A DNA stretch of 64,000 nucleotides from Dipteronia dyeriana (Eukaryota > Streptophyta > Magnoliopsida > Sapindales > Sapindaceae), in NCBI GenBank assembly GCA_032871835.1, contig CM065300.1:8575768-8639767 (forward strand). Reading direction: 5' to 3'. The position numbers and the translations under genes were made by a program. The notes under the pieces are model-generated. The model had not been told where the DNA came from. It was given only the letters and a program-made list of their open reading frames with translations, and ran no database searches. Below are positions 23,786-34,850 of this stretch, in pieces (position 1 is the stretch's first letter; each line of letters begins with the position of its first letter).

Positions 23786-25068
23786 AAAAAAATAAAAAAT
23801 AAAAAATAAAAAATATTAACAACACACTAATTTCCATTCTCTCTCTTTATCTATCTCCCACCTCGCTCTCTTTCTCCCATCTTCTTTATCTACTTCATCT
23901 TCTTCAACCTACTACAACTTACCAAACCCTTACCATAGCCACCCCTGTCAAAACACCACACCCTAACCCGCTGAAACACCACCAACACCGTTATGTCTCG
24001 ATCCCTCTCTCTCTCTCTCTTGATTTCTCCTCTCATCTCCTCATATCCTCATCTCTTCATCTTCATCTTCATCTTCAAACTCTAAACCGATCTCTTTCTC
24101 TCTTCTTTTTCTTTTTCTTTTTCTTTTTCTTCTTCTTCTTCGTTGATTGGGTTAGTATGGATGTTTTTTGGGTTTGATTGGGTTTGGGTGTAGGTGTGGG
24201 TGTGCGTGGTTTGGTTCGATTGATTTGGGGTACTTCAGGGGCTGCAGACTGGTGGTGTTTTGGTGGATAGTGGTGTTGGGGATGGAGGTAGTACCGGCAT
24301 ATGGTTGGTTTGGGGTGGTGGCTGAAGATCTAGGGTTTATTAGTGGGTTTTTTGGGTTGTTTTTCTAGCAATTTAGGGCTACTTTTGGTGGTTATTTCCC
24401 AAATCAAATTACTCTTCTATCTAATTGATTCTTGCTGGTTTGTGTTGTTACAGGTTGTGAAGAATTTTGGAGTTAACAATAAAAAAACTAGAGATTGGAA
24501 GATAGAATAGATTGAGAGAGAGAAGAGAATTATGATTTAGATTGAAAAATTGTAATTCATTTGTGAATGTCTAATGATAACATCAGGGTTTGGTGCTTGC
24601 ATCGTTCTCTACTTGCTTAATTTCTTGTTTGGCTAGTGGTTGCCAACATACGAGGTCGTTGTTGCTTTTGGGGTGTTTGCTCTATTTTTTCTCTGCTCCG
24701 TTTAGTGTTTGTTTCTTACTATGGCATGTTCTTAGGCTTTTAATAATATATTTTCCTCAGCTGTTCAAAAAAAAGAAAGATAACATCAGGGTTTGGTGGT
24801 GGTGGTTCAAATCTAGATCTGGGTATGGTTGGAATTTTTATTTTATTTTTAATTTATTTTATTTTTAAATTGTTTTTAATTTTTACTATTTAATTTAATT
24901 ATAGATGGCCATTTTGTTCATTCAATTCATTTCAACAACTATATGGGCATCTCATATTTCACTTTTTCAACGGAAATCTTAACAGAAGAACTAACGAGAC
25001 AATTCTGAAAACTAGTGGACCAGTTTATCTATTAGGTCAAACTAAAAGAACTAAAATGAATTTAACCC
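23461..25068. mobile_element. Non-autonomous MULE-like element 2
   Basis: Starts GGGTTAAATTCATTTTAGTC and ends with its near complement at 25068. Flanked by TAATTTGAT (23452-23460) and TAATTTAAT (25069-25077), a 9-bp duplication with one difference, the Mutator length. Opposite in orientation to element 1. The middle holds CT-rich then G/T-rich DNA and a nested LINE tail at 24596-24778. No transposase. Confidence 0.8.
24596..24778 (+). mobile_element. LINE 3'-end insertion with a 20-bp target duplication
   Basis: A perfect 20-bp repeat (begins GATAACATCA, ends GTTTGGTG) lies at 24576-24595 and 24779-24798. The 183-bp segment between is T-rich, ends TTAATAATATATTTTCCTC and then an A-rich tail, as expected of a LINE 3' UTR. 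It is nested in MULE-like element 2. The perfect duplication suggests it is fairly young. Confidence 0.9.
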
Positions 25069-25428
25069 TAATTTAATTGACTTTTAGATTAATTACAAAA
25101 CTTATATACATACAAGTTCATAATTGTATAGTTGTAAAAGTTCAAAAAATATCAAATGAGATAAGATTATTCCAATGATATATTGTATGTCCTAAAGTGG
25201 GTTCGAGTCATGTCTTCCCCCTCAAATCCTGAATTTATTATAATAATTCCAAAAAAAAAAACACTCTTATAATCATATACAAAAGATCTCTAGAATTTTA
25301 GTAAAAATTCAATATTTTAATCGAAACAGTTGATCTCTATAGGTGTGACATTTCCTATAACCCTTGTTAGGGTCATCTATATATAAAATTAAGATATATA
25401 TATAAAATAATAGGCTCAAATGTAATGG

Positions 25429-25483
<55 letters not shown>

Positions 25484-25536
25484 AAGAGATAGAGAGAGAG
25501 GAAATACTCATTTTTAGTTTGAAATTAAGGAGGTCT
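25069..25536. other. No gene; simple repeats
   Basis: AT-rich spacer ending in a (TA)n tract at 25431-25466 followed by (GA)n to about 25500. No coding sequence. Confidence 0.6.
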
Positions 25537-25541
25537 ATTGT

Positions 25542-26662
25542 TGTTAATAGTAAAATTTGGTTAGGGGTCAAAGAGAAATTTTCCACTCTCCCAGCCCAAA
25601 GTCGACATTCATAAAACCCCGGATGTACCATAAAACTACCCTGCAGAAGCACGAAGGGATCGCCGGGCTTTAGAACTATCAGGGAAGAAGCTAGGCACGA
25701 CCAGGTTAAGCCCCCATGTGAACACTGGAGTTCGGGCTTCTCGATGCCACCTACATGGGAACCTCGATTCTTGGGGTCGGGCTCCTCAACCACCCCGTGA
25801 AAGCCAGAGGGTCGCCAAGCTCAAGAAACATTCGAAAGAAGCCTAACAAGCAAAGCAAGCCCCCTCCGGGTTAAGGCTTTTAGAGGTCAAACTTAATTCA
25901 TGGCCTGAACGATAAGCCCACCAACCTCTCTAGGAGCCCGTTGTCCCCTCCACGATACGAGGAGGAAGAAGACCTCTAAATGAATCAGATCCATGTTACC
26001 TGATAGGAATGACTTCTAGGGTGTCCGTTCCAAGCCTCTGAAAATGGAACCAAAGCATAGATCTACCTCACTCTACGAAAACTACGAATGGTTAGCTCAA
26101 CAACCTCCATGAAGAATCATGTCGTAAGTACGCACAAGAATATATCTACGTAACAACTAGCATTTACACGCAAGTCAAGAGTTTGATTCCAAAAAAGAAG
26201 TAAGCTTATCTTCGTCAACAGTATCATCGTTTCCGTTATTTACTCAGAGTCAACGACTTTCAAATAGAGGATCTCGCCCGATAAGGGGGGAATAAGTTCA
26301 GAGAATCAAGATAGGAGATACACCCATTCAAATTGATTCGGTCGTATATAAATATACCTAGAGAAGAGAAGCAGGTCAGGCCTAAATTCTGTGAACAGAA
26401 CACGACATTGTGATATCCACTATTCGACTAGCACGAAGTCACCACCTTCATATGTTGTAGAGAGATAGTGAGTGTATAAGAGGGAATTTTGTATACCACG
26501 AGTAATCAATACTACGGTCCCCACTTGCTATTGTTATACAAACATTCATTTTTATCTAAGCAGGTTAGGTATCAAAGTACCGACCCCAGCCACCATCTCC
26601 GTGATAGTGGTCTCGAGGGTGTTAGTGGGAATTTGTCGTCTTGAGTAAATTTTCCGTTAACA
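25542..26662. repeat. Solo LTR (1121 bp)
   Basis: Begins TGTTAATAG and ends CCGTTAACA, with ATTGT at both flanks (25537-25541 and 26663-26667): TG...CA ends plus a 5-bp target duplication. Its base composition is richer in G+C than the neighbourhood. A TATA-like run (GTATATAAATATA, about 26345) and transcript-like text follow. No coding sequence; the 125-residue minus-strand ORF across its left edge is spurious. No partner LTR is in the window. Confidence 0.78.
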
Positions 26663-26667
26663 ATTGT

Positions 26668-28451
26668 TTTTATCCAAGATTAATAAATTTATTGTTTCTA
26701 CTCAATCTTTAGTTGTGAAGACCCAAATACCACTCATTTATTCATTAATTGTTTTATTATTCATTTATTCATTATATGCTTTATTATTATTAATTGATTT
26801 ATCTGAAAAGTTTCTCTTCTCTCTCTATTTGTCAGGTGATGAAGTCAGTTTTTACATCTCATGCTTTCTCTCTCTTTGCTTGTTCACGGTGTACCAATTT
26901 TTTTGTTTGGAATTCTTTCTTCTCTTCATTTTCTACAAATCACAGGTCACCCATTTCGATCTTGAGTCTGTCGTCGTGGGTCTCCCATTTTCGCATCTTC
27001 CTATTTCGATTTGTTCAATCAGTTGTCTCTCATGTCCAAAAAACAATAAATATAAATCTCTCTTCAATCCCTACCATTGTTGAAACTGCTACAAAGCCAT
27101 TTATTTTGTCTCTATAATTCATAAAAAAGAATCCATATATTTGAGATTCAGATTTTGGTTCGAATTTTAGGGATTGAGTTTTGTATTTCACGGATTTTTG
27201 GTTAGGTTGTGATGATGAATCGAGATTCTCCGGGTTCTTCTTCTAGAGGTATGTATTAGAAACCCTAATTTAATTTATTTCATATGCAGATTACAATGAA
27301 TTAATGTTGAAGGAGATGGTTAACTTTGATGTGTTTAATTGATAAACCGTTGTGTTTAATTGAATTCGCTTGGTGTGTTTAATTTATTATCTTTGGTGTG
27401 TTTAAAGTGGTGTGTCTTGTGTGCTTAAAGTGGTGTGTTTAAATTTATTGCTGCAGTGTGTTTAATTGGTTTTTCCTCGTGTGTTTAATTTGTTTTTCAT
27501 GGTGTGTTGAATGTGGTGTGCCCTTGTGTTTTTAATGTTGTTTCTGTAGTGTGTTTAATTGGTTTGCCCTGATGTGTTTAATTAGTTTGTCATAGTGTGT
27601 TTAATGTGGTGTGTCTTGGTGTGTTTAATTGGTTTGTCATGGTGTGTTTAATGTGGTATGCCCTGGTGTGTTAAATTTGGTATGCCTCGGTGTCTTTAAT
27701 TTGGTTTGTCATGGTGTGTTTAATTTGGTGTGTCTTGGTGTGTTTAATTGGTTTGTCATTGTGTGTTTAATGTGGTATGCCCTGGTGTGTTTAAATTGGC
27801 ATGTCATGGTGTGTTTAATTTAGTTTACCCTGGTGTTTTTAATTGGGTTACCATTGTGTGTTTAATTGAATTGTCAAGGTGTGTTTAATTGATTTATCAT
27901 GGTGTGTTTAATTGATATGTCCTAGTGTGTTTAATTGGTTGCACCTTGTATAATGTGTGTCTGGTTTAATAAATTGTAATATAAATGTGAGATTTTGATT
28001 GGTTGAAATGCAAGAATGAATCCAACGAAATTCATAATCACTTATGGTGACAAATGGGTAGGGGACTTTTACGAGGGTGATGAAACAGTTTGTGAAAGTT
28101 CGTAGGAATTTGACGTATGGTGAGTTGTCTAGGGTTGTATAAGGCGTTGTGAATGTTGACTTAATAAGGTTTACCATTGAGTTAAGAACTTTTGTTGATA
28201 CTAGTGTTAGGCTTAGGTCTGCCCGACCGAAAATTAAATATGATAGCGATATGGAAATATTGTTGTGCGGTGGTGGACATGTTCCGGATGTATATGATAG
28301 TGTTGTTGAGAAAGTTATATAGAACCTGGTCATGTGGGTGTTTGGGTGATTTGCGTGGTGGTGAAGGACTATAGATCTTGTGGTAGTGATGAAGTACTAG
28401 AGGTTGATTGGTTAAGTGGAGAAAAAAAAATATGGGTGTTTGTGTGGTGGT
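26668..28451 (+). pseudogene. MULE (mudrA-type) N-terminal relic
   Basis: At 28018-28330 the plus strand reads MNPTKFIITYGDKWVGDF, then after breaks ELRTFVDTSVRLRSARPKI and LLCGGGHVPDVYD, resembling the amino-terminal region of plant MULE transposases, where a short PB1-like fold precedes the DNA-binding part. The catalytic core is absent, cut off by the LTR at 28452. Upstream, MMNRDSPGSSSRG followed by a GT donor (about 27211-27250) may be a first exon, and the minisatellite at 27340-27950 would lie in its intron. Stops and shifts make it non-functional. Confidence 0.55.
27340..27960 (+). repeat. Minisatellite of TGGTGTGTTTAATT units
   Basis: Around 20 irregular copies of a 25-32 bp unit, each with GGTGTGTTTAAT followed by a variable spacer such as TGGTTTGTCA or GTGGTATGCCC. 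Higher-order pairs recur at about 27600-27830. The ORF 27629-27823 is only the repeat translated. Confidence 0.9.
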
Positions 28452-28988
28452 TGTTAGAGTTTCAATTAACACAAATCTAACAACATGCATAGACACATAA
28501 TTAATCCGAATAACCTAAACATGTTTCTATATAATGATTAACCAAACCCTAATATACATAATATAACACATATCAATTCAAGAGAAAATAAGTAAATCTA
28601 GAAAGCGGAAGCGTACCTGAATCTATCCCTGCAGATTTGTGAACGGGTTGTGATCTTCCAAATTATCACGACTTTTATGAACCCTACTGTGTTCTATTTT
28701 GCTTTGTTGATGGGGATACAGAGAAAACAAAATATCATGTAATTTGGGGACCATAACCCTAAATATATATAATAATCAAATTATTATATGTTGGCTATTT
28801 CTAATACGGCCCCTCAATAAATTAGAAATAACACTCTGGTATCTACATATTAATTCCATGACAATTATACCCTTAAACCTTAAATTTTTAAATCGTAATT
28901 AGATCACTTTTAATAGGCTTAACCAAAAGATAGCACAACACATTTAATATTAACATGTGTGACCTCATATGATGGAATTTTTCCAACA
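28452..28988 (-). repeat. LTR, probably solo (537 bp)
   Basis: Ends are TGTTAGAG and CCAACA, and the minus strand reads TGTTGGAAAAATTCC with a TATATATTTAGGG segment, a typical copia-type LTR. Flanks GTGGT and TTGAT do not match, so no target duplication supports the ends; the element may have recombined. It interrupts the MULE relic. Confidence 0.6.
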
Positions 28989-30180
28989 TTGATCCGAAAG
29001 AGATTTTCAAATGCTTCTTAATTTTTTATTTGTTCAAGAAATCTACAATTTTTTTTTTCCAGATTGAAGAGATCTAGAAATTTCCAGATTTTTCAAAAGT
29101 GTTTGATTTCTAGTGTTTGTGCTTTAGTTTGATAAATATTTAATTAAAACAAAAATAAAATTTAAAATTTAAGGATCAAGTTTTTTATTTCCAGTGCTTT
29201 TCTCTGAATTTTAACCATATCACCAAACCACCAATATATTTATTTTTATTTTTTTAATTAAAAAAGAGAGATGGATAGTAAAAATGTCATTTAAGCAATC
29301 TGAACCACTTTAAGGGGTAACAGGTCATTTGACCCTCTGTATCTATCATATTTCATTTTTTCAATGCAAATAGTAACTAAATGACTGAACAAGATAATTC
29401 TAATAACAAGGTACCAGTTTTGCTATTAGATTAATTTAGAGGGAAAATAATGAATTTCACCCTTTATTTTATATTGAGAAAAAAAAAAATGATTCAAATG
29501 ATTAGGGCATATCTATATTTATAAACATCTTTATACCTATATGAAATGATATGAATCATTTTCTAAAGGATATATATTCTTTAATGAAAATACATGTCTA
29601 TTACGAAATGAAACAACCTTTATAAAAAGGTATAGCTTTTATGAAATGACATTATCGTTGTGAATAGTCACAACACTTAATCAATAATTTTCTCATTCAA
29701 TATTTTTTTTTATTTGGTTGAGATTAAATCTGGATTTCCAAGGAATCCGTATTTTAAATTATTTTTTAAAATAAAATTGTGGAGATGATCGTGTTCTATA
29801 CCAAATCTATTTTTAATTCGGTGAATTTCCACCGTCTTGAGATAGATGGTCTAAATCTCCACCATATCCATTTTCATATTTAATAGGGATTTAATTTGGT
29901 GATCATCCGATCAAATCCATTTCAAATTTTAATTTTTTTAGAAAGGTAAAATAGTATTTTTGTCAAAAAATCACACTTGAATGGGCAGCAAAGTGTTTTT
30001 ACCTTTTGGTCATGTCAAAAACCCTAATTTTAAGGGAAATTGTTATTGAAGGATCAACAAGCCTATAATGGAACCAGAAAAATCAATTTGACTAATAAGT
30101 CAAACTAGAGATGAAAATGATTTTTGTTATTATTATTAAATATCAAATCAGTAATTTATCTATTAATTAAGTTTCTTCTT
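28989..30180. other. No gene; one MULE-type terminus
   Basis: AT-rich. The stretch 29290-29462, ending GAATTTCACCC, matches the inverted complement of the left end of MULE-like element 1, so it is an isolated terminus. The rest includes a repeated AAATCC/GGATTT-rich patch at 29720-29930 of unknown nature. No gene seen. Confidence 0.45.
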
Positions 30181-30380
30181 ACCTGATATTTAGAATCATC
30201 GATTGTCACTTTGTTTTTTATGTTCTTCTTGATAACTTTTTACGTATACATATTAGTTACTAGGTCATGAAAAACACGAGGCTATAAAAATAGAGTAGTG
30301 AAATTTGTTCTACTTTTATATCAGACTACCATACGAACATGGAATTGACGTACTTGTTTACAAAATTAAATATGAAGGGC

Positions 30381-31066
30381 CTACACAAGAGTACCACCCT
30401 TAACATACTCGGTGAATGCCAAAGCAACCAGACCCAACATGGCAAGCCTGCCATTCCACAGCTCAGCATCTGACGTCATCAACCCCTTTGACTTTGACTC
30501 CACACTCACTCCTTTGAACAGAGGAATCAGAGACGCAAGTGAGAGCACCACACTTGTTCCCAGAAACCACGGAATACCACCGTTGGATATCTGGGCAAAC
30601 ACATCCTGACCGTTGCCTACCTCCACTGCCAATGCTGTCACGAACCCAATCATAGCCAGCCTTCCGTTGATCCTCTCCGGTGCTGGCCCACTGAACGCCA
30701 ATACGTCTGAGAACTTAGTACTGAACTTTGGTGCAATAGGTGTTGTTCGCTGTGGTTGTGGTGGTGGTGTAACAACCGGTGTTGGTGGTGGGGTCGTGGT
30801 TGGCTGCTCCTTTTGAACATCATTATCCTACAAAAGTCATGCAATCAAACGGTTGAGATCATTGCCACAAAAGTAGAAATCTTTAACATGAAAAGTATGG
30901 TATCTTTTCTTACCTCAGCAGAGCACCTCACAGAGACGCCACCATATCTTCGCAAAGAAGGCCCGTATTTTACATTCACCGGGAAAAGTTGGCTTGACCT
31001 GTTAGTAACACTAGCACGAGACACAGGACTTGAGAGGAGAGATTGCATGGCAGATGTAGAGGCCAT
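30381..31066 (-). CDS. ELIP: Early light-induced protein, copy C
   Basis: Exon 1 is 31066-30914 (51 codons) and exon 2 is 30827-30381; the 86-bp intron has GT and AG ends and the frame is kept, giving 199 residues, slightly longer than most ELIPs. Residues 1 to about 48 form the chloroplast transit peptide ([11 protein letters not shown] to VSVRCSAE). A proline/threonine-rich linker (about 58-85) precedes helix 1 with [13 protein letters not shown]. Helix 2 runs through [15 protein letters not shown] and helix 3 carries [17 protein letters not shown], ending EYVKGGTLV. The two NGR helices carry the conserved pigment-binding residues of the LHC superfamily. The product should insert in thylakoids during light stress. 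No breaks seen; probably functional together with copy B. Confidence 0.95.
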
Positions 31067-31163
31067 TTTAAGAATTATTACGACTTTGGCCGTTTAGTAG
31101 ATAAGAACTTAGAATGCTTTGAGAAGCTTAAGTGGTTGTAGAGAGTTGAGGAGTGGTGGTGTG

Positions 31164-31302
31164 ATTTATATAGGCAAATTAGCAGTGGGAGGGTGGGACG
31201 AAGGGTGGTGGATATTTAGGTTCCACGTCATTTGGGATCTTTTGGGTTAAGTAATGGGTTCACGTGGGTTGTCTAGTCCACACATGGAGTTGGTGACGTG
31301 GC
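31164..31302 (-). promoter_or_regulatory. ELIP copy C promoter: TATA box and G-box
   Basis: TATATAAAT on the minus strand (31164-31172) lies about 98 bp before the ATG. Upstream are CACGTCA (31224-31230), a perfect G-box CACGTG (31261-31266) and TGACGTGGC (31294-31302). These are classic light-response (HY5/bZIP) target types. The best preserved set of the three copies. Confidence 0.7.
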
Positions 31303-31319
31303 TGCCTTCTTCACCGGTT

Positions 31320-32420
31320 GTAGTCACTAGCGAATATGAGGCCAGTTATGTTCTACCCTCTGGCTTTAGACTTGGACATTTCAGTGACACATCTTCCTTT
31401 TTGAAATACAGAGATGTCGTCTTGTTCGTTTAGGTCGGTTTTTTTGTTTTTTGTTTTCTCCACTTGGGTACATTTCAATTATAGTGTTAGGTAGTAGTAA
31501 TTGGAGTGCCCAAGTTTACTCAAGGTTTAAGCTTCATAGGCCAAGCCCGTTCTGATCATCTACTATACTCTGTTTTTTTTTCTTAAGGATCTACTCTTGG
31601 GTTATATTATTATATAATATATTTTAGCTTTGGTGGTTCAAGAAATGAAACTCCGCTGGAGGTTAAAACTGGAAGTGTAAATATAATCTTACATTTATCG
31701 ACAACTATGAGGAGACTTGCTCTAGAGTGGGAGTTGTAATATGTGCCATGGTTGTAAAACATAATCTCACCAAATCCGGACACAAAGTCAGCTTTCAATA
31801 TATAAATATTCTAACAAAAACACTTATGAACTGAAAATCATATGCCACAGTTGGGTCAATAATTTGTCCTTAGATGAGGCACGAGTTTTACGATGCTTAT
31901 GAAAAGGAGACTAGGTTTAGCATTAGAATTCATTCAAGATAAATAAAGAAAAATAGTAAGATTCTTCAGAAATAATATGTATTTTCAAAGGCGATTAGCG
32001 AAAGAAAAAGGAAAGAAAAAGGTGTAAGGCCGGGGTTTAGCCAATAGAGATCAAGGCGACAGAAATTACCTCAATACAGAAACCAACATTTTCATCAAAA
32101 CTGAAACTTTTTGAGAAATGAATCAAGTCAATAGAAATATTATCATTCATATTGCATAGTAACTATCAACCACGGTCAAAACTAAAACTTAAAACACAAC
32201 AGAGCTCTTAAAACTCCCAAGGTTTTTTTTTTTCAAGAGTAGCATCAAACTTACACCACTAGAACAAATACTTTTCCAAGCCAGATGCATATGATCAGCT
32301 TATGGTGAGACAAAGATCAATTAAGCTACATATGCATTAGTGCATTACAAATCAGCAACATGCATGAACAGTCTAGCCATATACCCACAACACAATTACA
32401 GAGAACTGATGATGCTTCTT
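31320..32420. other. No gene recognised
   Basis: The first 250 bp are upstream duplication flank shared with ELIP copies A and B (ACACATCTTCCTTTT). The remainder, to the FRS 3' end, shows no coding sequence or repeat termini. Confidence 0.45.
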
Positions 32421-32423
32421 TAA

Positions 32424-32446
32424 TCTTCATCACCACCATCATCCTA
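32424..32446 (-). other. Possible further 3' exon of the FRS gene
   Basis: The FRS stop at 32537 is TAG followed at once by GTATC, a plausible splice donor. At 32447 an acceptor (TTTAG) precedes GATGATGGTGG, which would read DDGGDED and stop. If the TAG was once CAG, this acidic tail was the original C-terminus; otherwise this is a 3' UTR exon. Inference only. Confidence 0.35.
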
Positions 32447-32536
32447 AACTCAGAGAAAAAAAAATATGTATTACCAAAGATTAAAGTCTTTCTAATAAAT
32501 TAATGAACATGATAAGAACATTAAAAAAAATGATAC

Positions 32537-34850
32537 CTATTGAGGTAAAATGCCATTATTTAAATCCAATAAATTTGAATCTTCATTAGCATCCACGGAA
32601 GATCTAACATCAAACATAAATAATATATAATCAGAATGACACATAAAATAAACTAATTAAATACTCAAGGGCAAATACTTACCGGTTCTTAAGCGTTGGA
32701 CAATTTCTTTTATCATGGTCATGTTCAACTTTTCCACATCCATTACATTGTCTACCTTTTACTTTCGTCGGATCACATGCCTTCTCTTTTCCATCTTTAA
32801 GTCTCTCTCCACATTCTTCTGCCTGAACTGTGGGTGGTTCATTGTAAACTTGTTCTTTTGTACTATTTCTATCATTTATGCTTCCACAACTAGTAATTGC
32901 TTTGTCTTTTTTAAATCTCCGTAAAAGATCACTTAAACCATCTTCAACAATCTTACTATCTTTGTCATTGAATGCCGCACTCTCAATTACATTGGAAGCA
33001 AGTTGAAACAATCTAGTACGTCTTGAGATAAATGAGTTATCCGAAAAATAATTTATCTCGATACCTAGATCATCGACAACTCTCTCATATGTGGCAGTTT
33101 TGGTCCACCTCTTTAAAATGTATTTTTGCGGCAAAAAAGAAATGCCCATTTTAACAAAGTAAGCCAAAAGATGTCTACATGGAATTCCTTCACTCTTAAA
33201 TTTCTTACAATTGCATGTTGCATAATCCGATTCCTTTTCATACACAATTTCTCTACCTCTACAACCACTCTTATTTATCCTATAGACTTTATACACACAA
33301 CTACCACTCTCGGTAACCAATTCAACATTATAAAAAAAGCTCTCCCAAAATTCATCTTGAAATTCATAAAAGATTTTATGTGTATAAATTTCAGCCATTC
33401 GACTTTCCATTTCATGTGGCAATTTCAACTTTGGCTTTTCATTGATATCAACATGATCAACAATTAATTCCTCATGGCGTTGGTGTGAAATTGCCCTATT
33501 AAAGCAAATAATGAAATCCACCAATGAATTCCTTTTAGAGACATACCTCTTGAAGAATCCATGACGAGTTTCTGCTCGTTGGCTATTTGTCATTCCAGCT
33601 GAGAAAACATGGTTTACAAACACGGGCACCCATTTTGCTCGCATTTCATACACCTATTGAAGCCAAGCATTATCATGTAACATACTTCTTCCAATTGCCT
33701 CCATCCACTTCAACTCAAACTCCTCCTTACTATAAGAATCCCATATACACTGTTTGAAGTCATTATAGTGGTCTCTGTAGACAACTTCATTCAACTTTTC
33801 AGAAAATTTGTTAAGGATATGCCAAATATAATATTTATGGACTGTATTTGGAAAAGTGTGTGCAATTGCTTTTGTCATCGTAGGATTTTGATCGGTAATT
33901 ATCACTTTCGGTGGACCACCGGACATGGATTTTTTGAATTGCTCAAATGACCACACAAAGGACTCCATGGTCTCATCATTCAAGAATGAGCAACCAAAAA
34001 TGACAGATTGACAATGGTTGTTCACTCCAATGAATGTTGCAAATACCATACCATATCTATTAGTGTCGTAGGTTGTATCAAATACAACCACATCATCAAA
34101 AAAATTGTAAGCTCGTCTAGATTTTGCATCTGCCCAAAAACAATGGGTAATTCGATCCTCCTCATCCTTTTTAATGTCATAAATGAAGCCTACATTCTTT
34201 TCCTGCTCTGAAAGAAAATGTTCATATAGTAACTCCTCATCATGCCCTCTCATTTCGCTACACAAAATTTTCTCATGTATGTAAAAGTCCCTCTCTATAC
34301 AACCAATGCTCCGTATGCCCCCGGTTTGCACCTCAAGTATATTTACCGTTGATAACCGTTGAGACAATGTTTTCTTTGCTTCAGAAACATTACGATGCGA
34401 CCTCAAAAGATGCTCTCTTTGAGGAGATGTTAAGGAGTGGGTATGACCTTCTACAAATTGTTTCACTACATACCCTCCACTTTTCGACTTAACCACCGTG
34501 AATTTTGCATTGCAACCCTCACGTGTCAAACCACGACGCCTTTTTCTTTTACTATTCACCCTTGTAGAGGTTGTTCCCTCCTTTGAACATACATATTCTT
34601 TCCGAAGAATCTCACTATTGTCTCTACTCCTCTTACTTGAATTAATTCTAACGCTAAAACCAGCCTCCTTTGCGTAAGCATTGTAAAACTCACGTGCTTC
34701 ATCTAAAGACAAAAATTGTTGACCCATCTTTGGCTTATGTTCATCACTCACTTGAGGGGTATGCATATTGTGGTTAGAATCTGAACCTGAATCAAATTGT
34801 CCCTTCGTAGATCCTTCAGAATGATTGACGTCTATGTCAACATACTGCAT
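32537..34850 (-). pseudogene. FAR1-related sequence (FRS) protein, one internal stop
   Basis: FRS proteins are MULE-transposase-derived transcription factors of the phytochrome A pathway. From the ATG at 34850: FAR1 DNA-binding domain (residues about 48-140, FYNAYAKEAGFSVRINSS, CNAKF, GHTHSL); transposase-like core with DTTYDTNRYGM, FGCSFLNDET, KVIITDQNPTM; after a TAG at 33654-33656 the same frame continues with YEMRAKWVPVFV, SQRAETRHGFFK, a SWIM zinc finger (CNCKKFKSEGIPCRH) and a CCHC-like end (CNGCGKVEHDHDKRNC). An intron 32682-32604 joins a last coding exon 32603-32537 in frame, total 744 codons plus stop. Apart from the one stop there are no frameshifts. Either a very young pseudogene, a sequencing error or a shortened product of 398 residues. 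Confidence 0.85.

Noticed and set aside
25416..25793. 125-residue minus-strand ORF
   Set aside because: It spans a (TA)n/(GA)n tract and the left edge of a solo LTR; no recognisable protein features.
26664..27117. Two overlapping hydrophobic ORFs that look like membrane proteins
   Set aside because: T-rich composition creates hydrophobic frames; no start context, family motif or partner exon.
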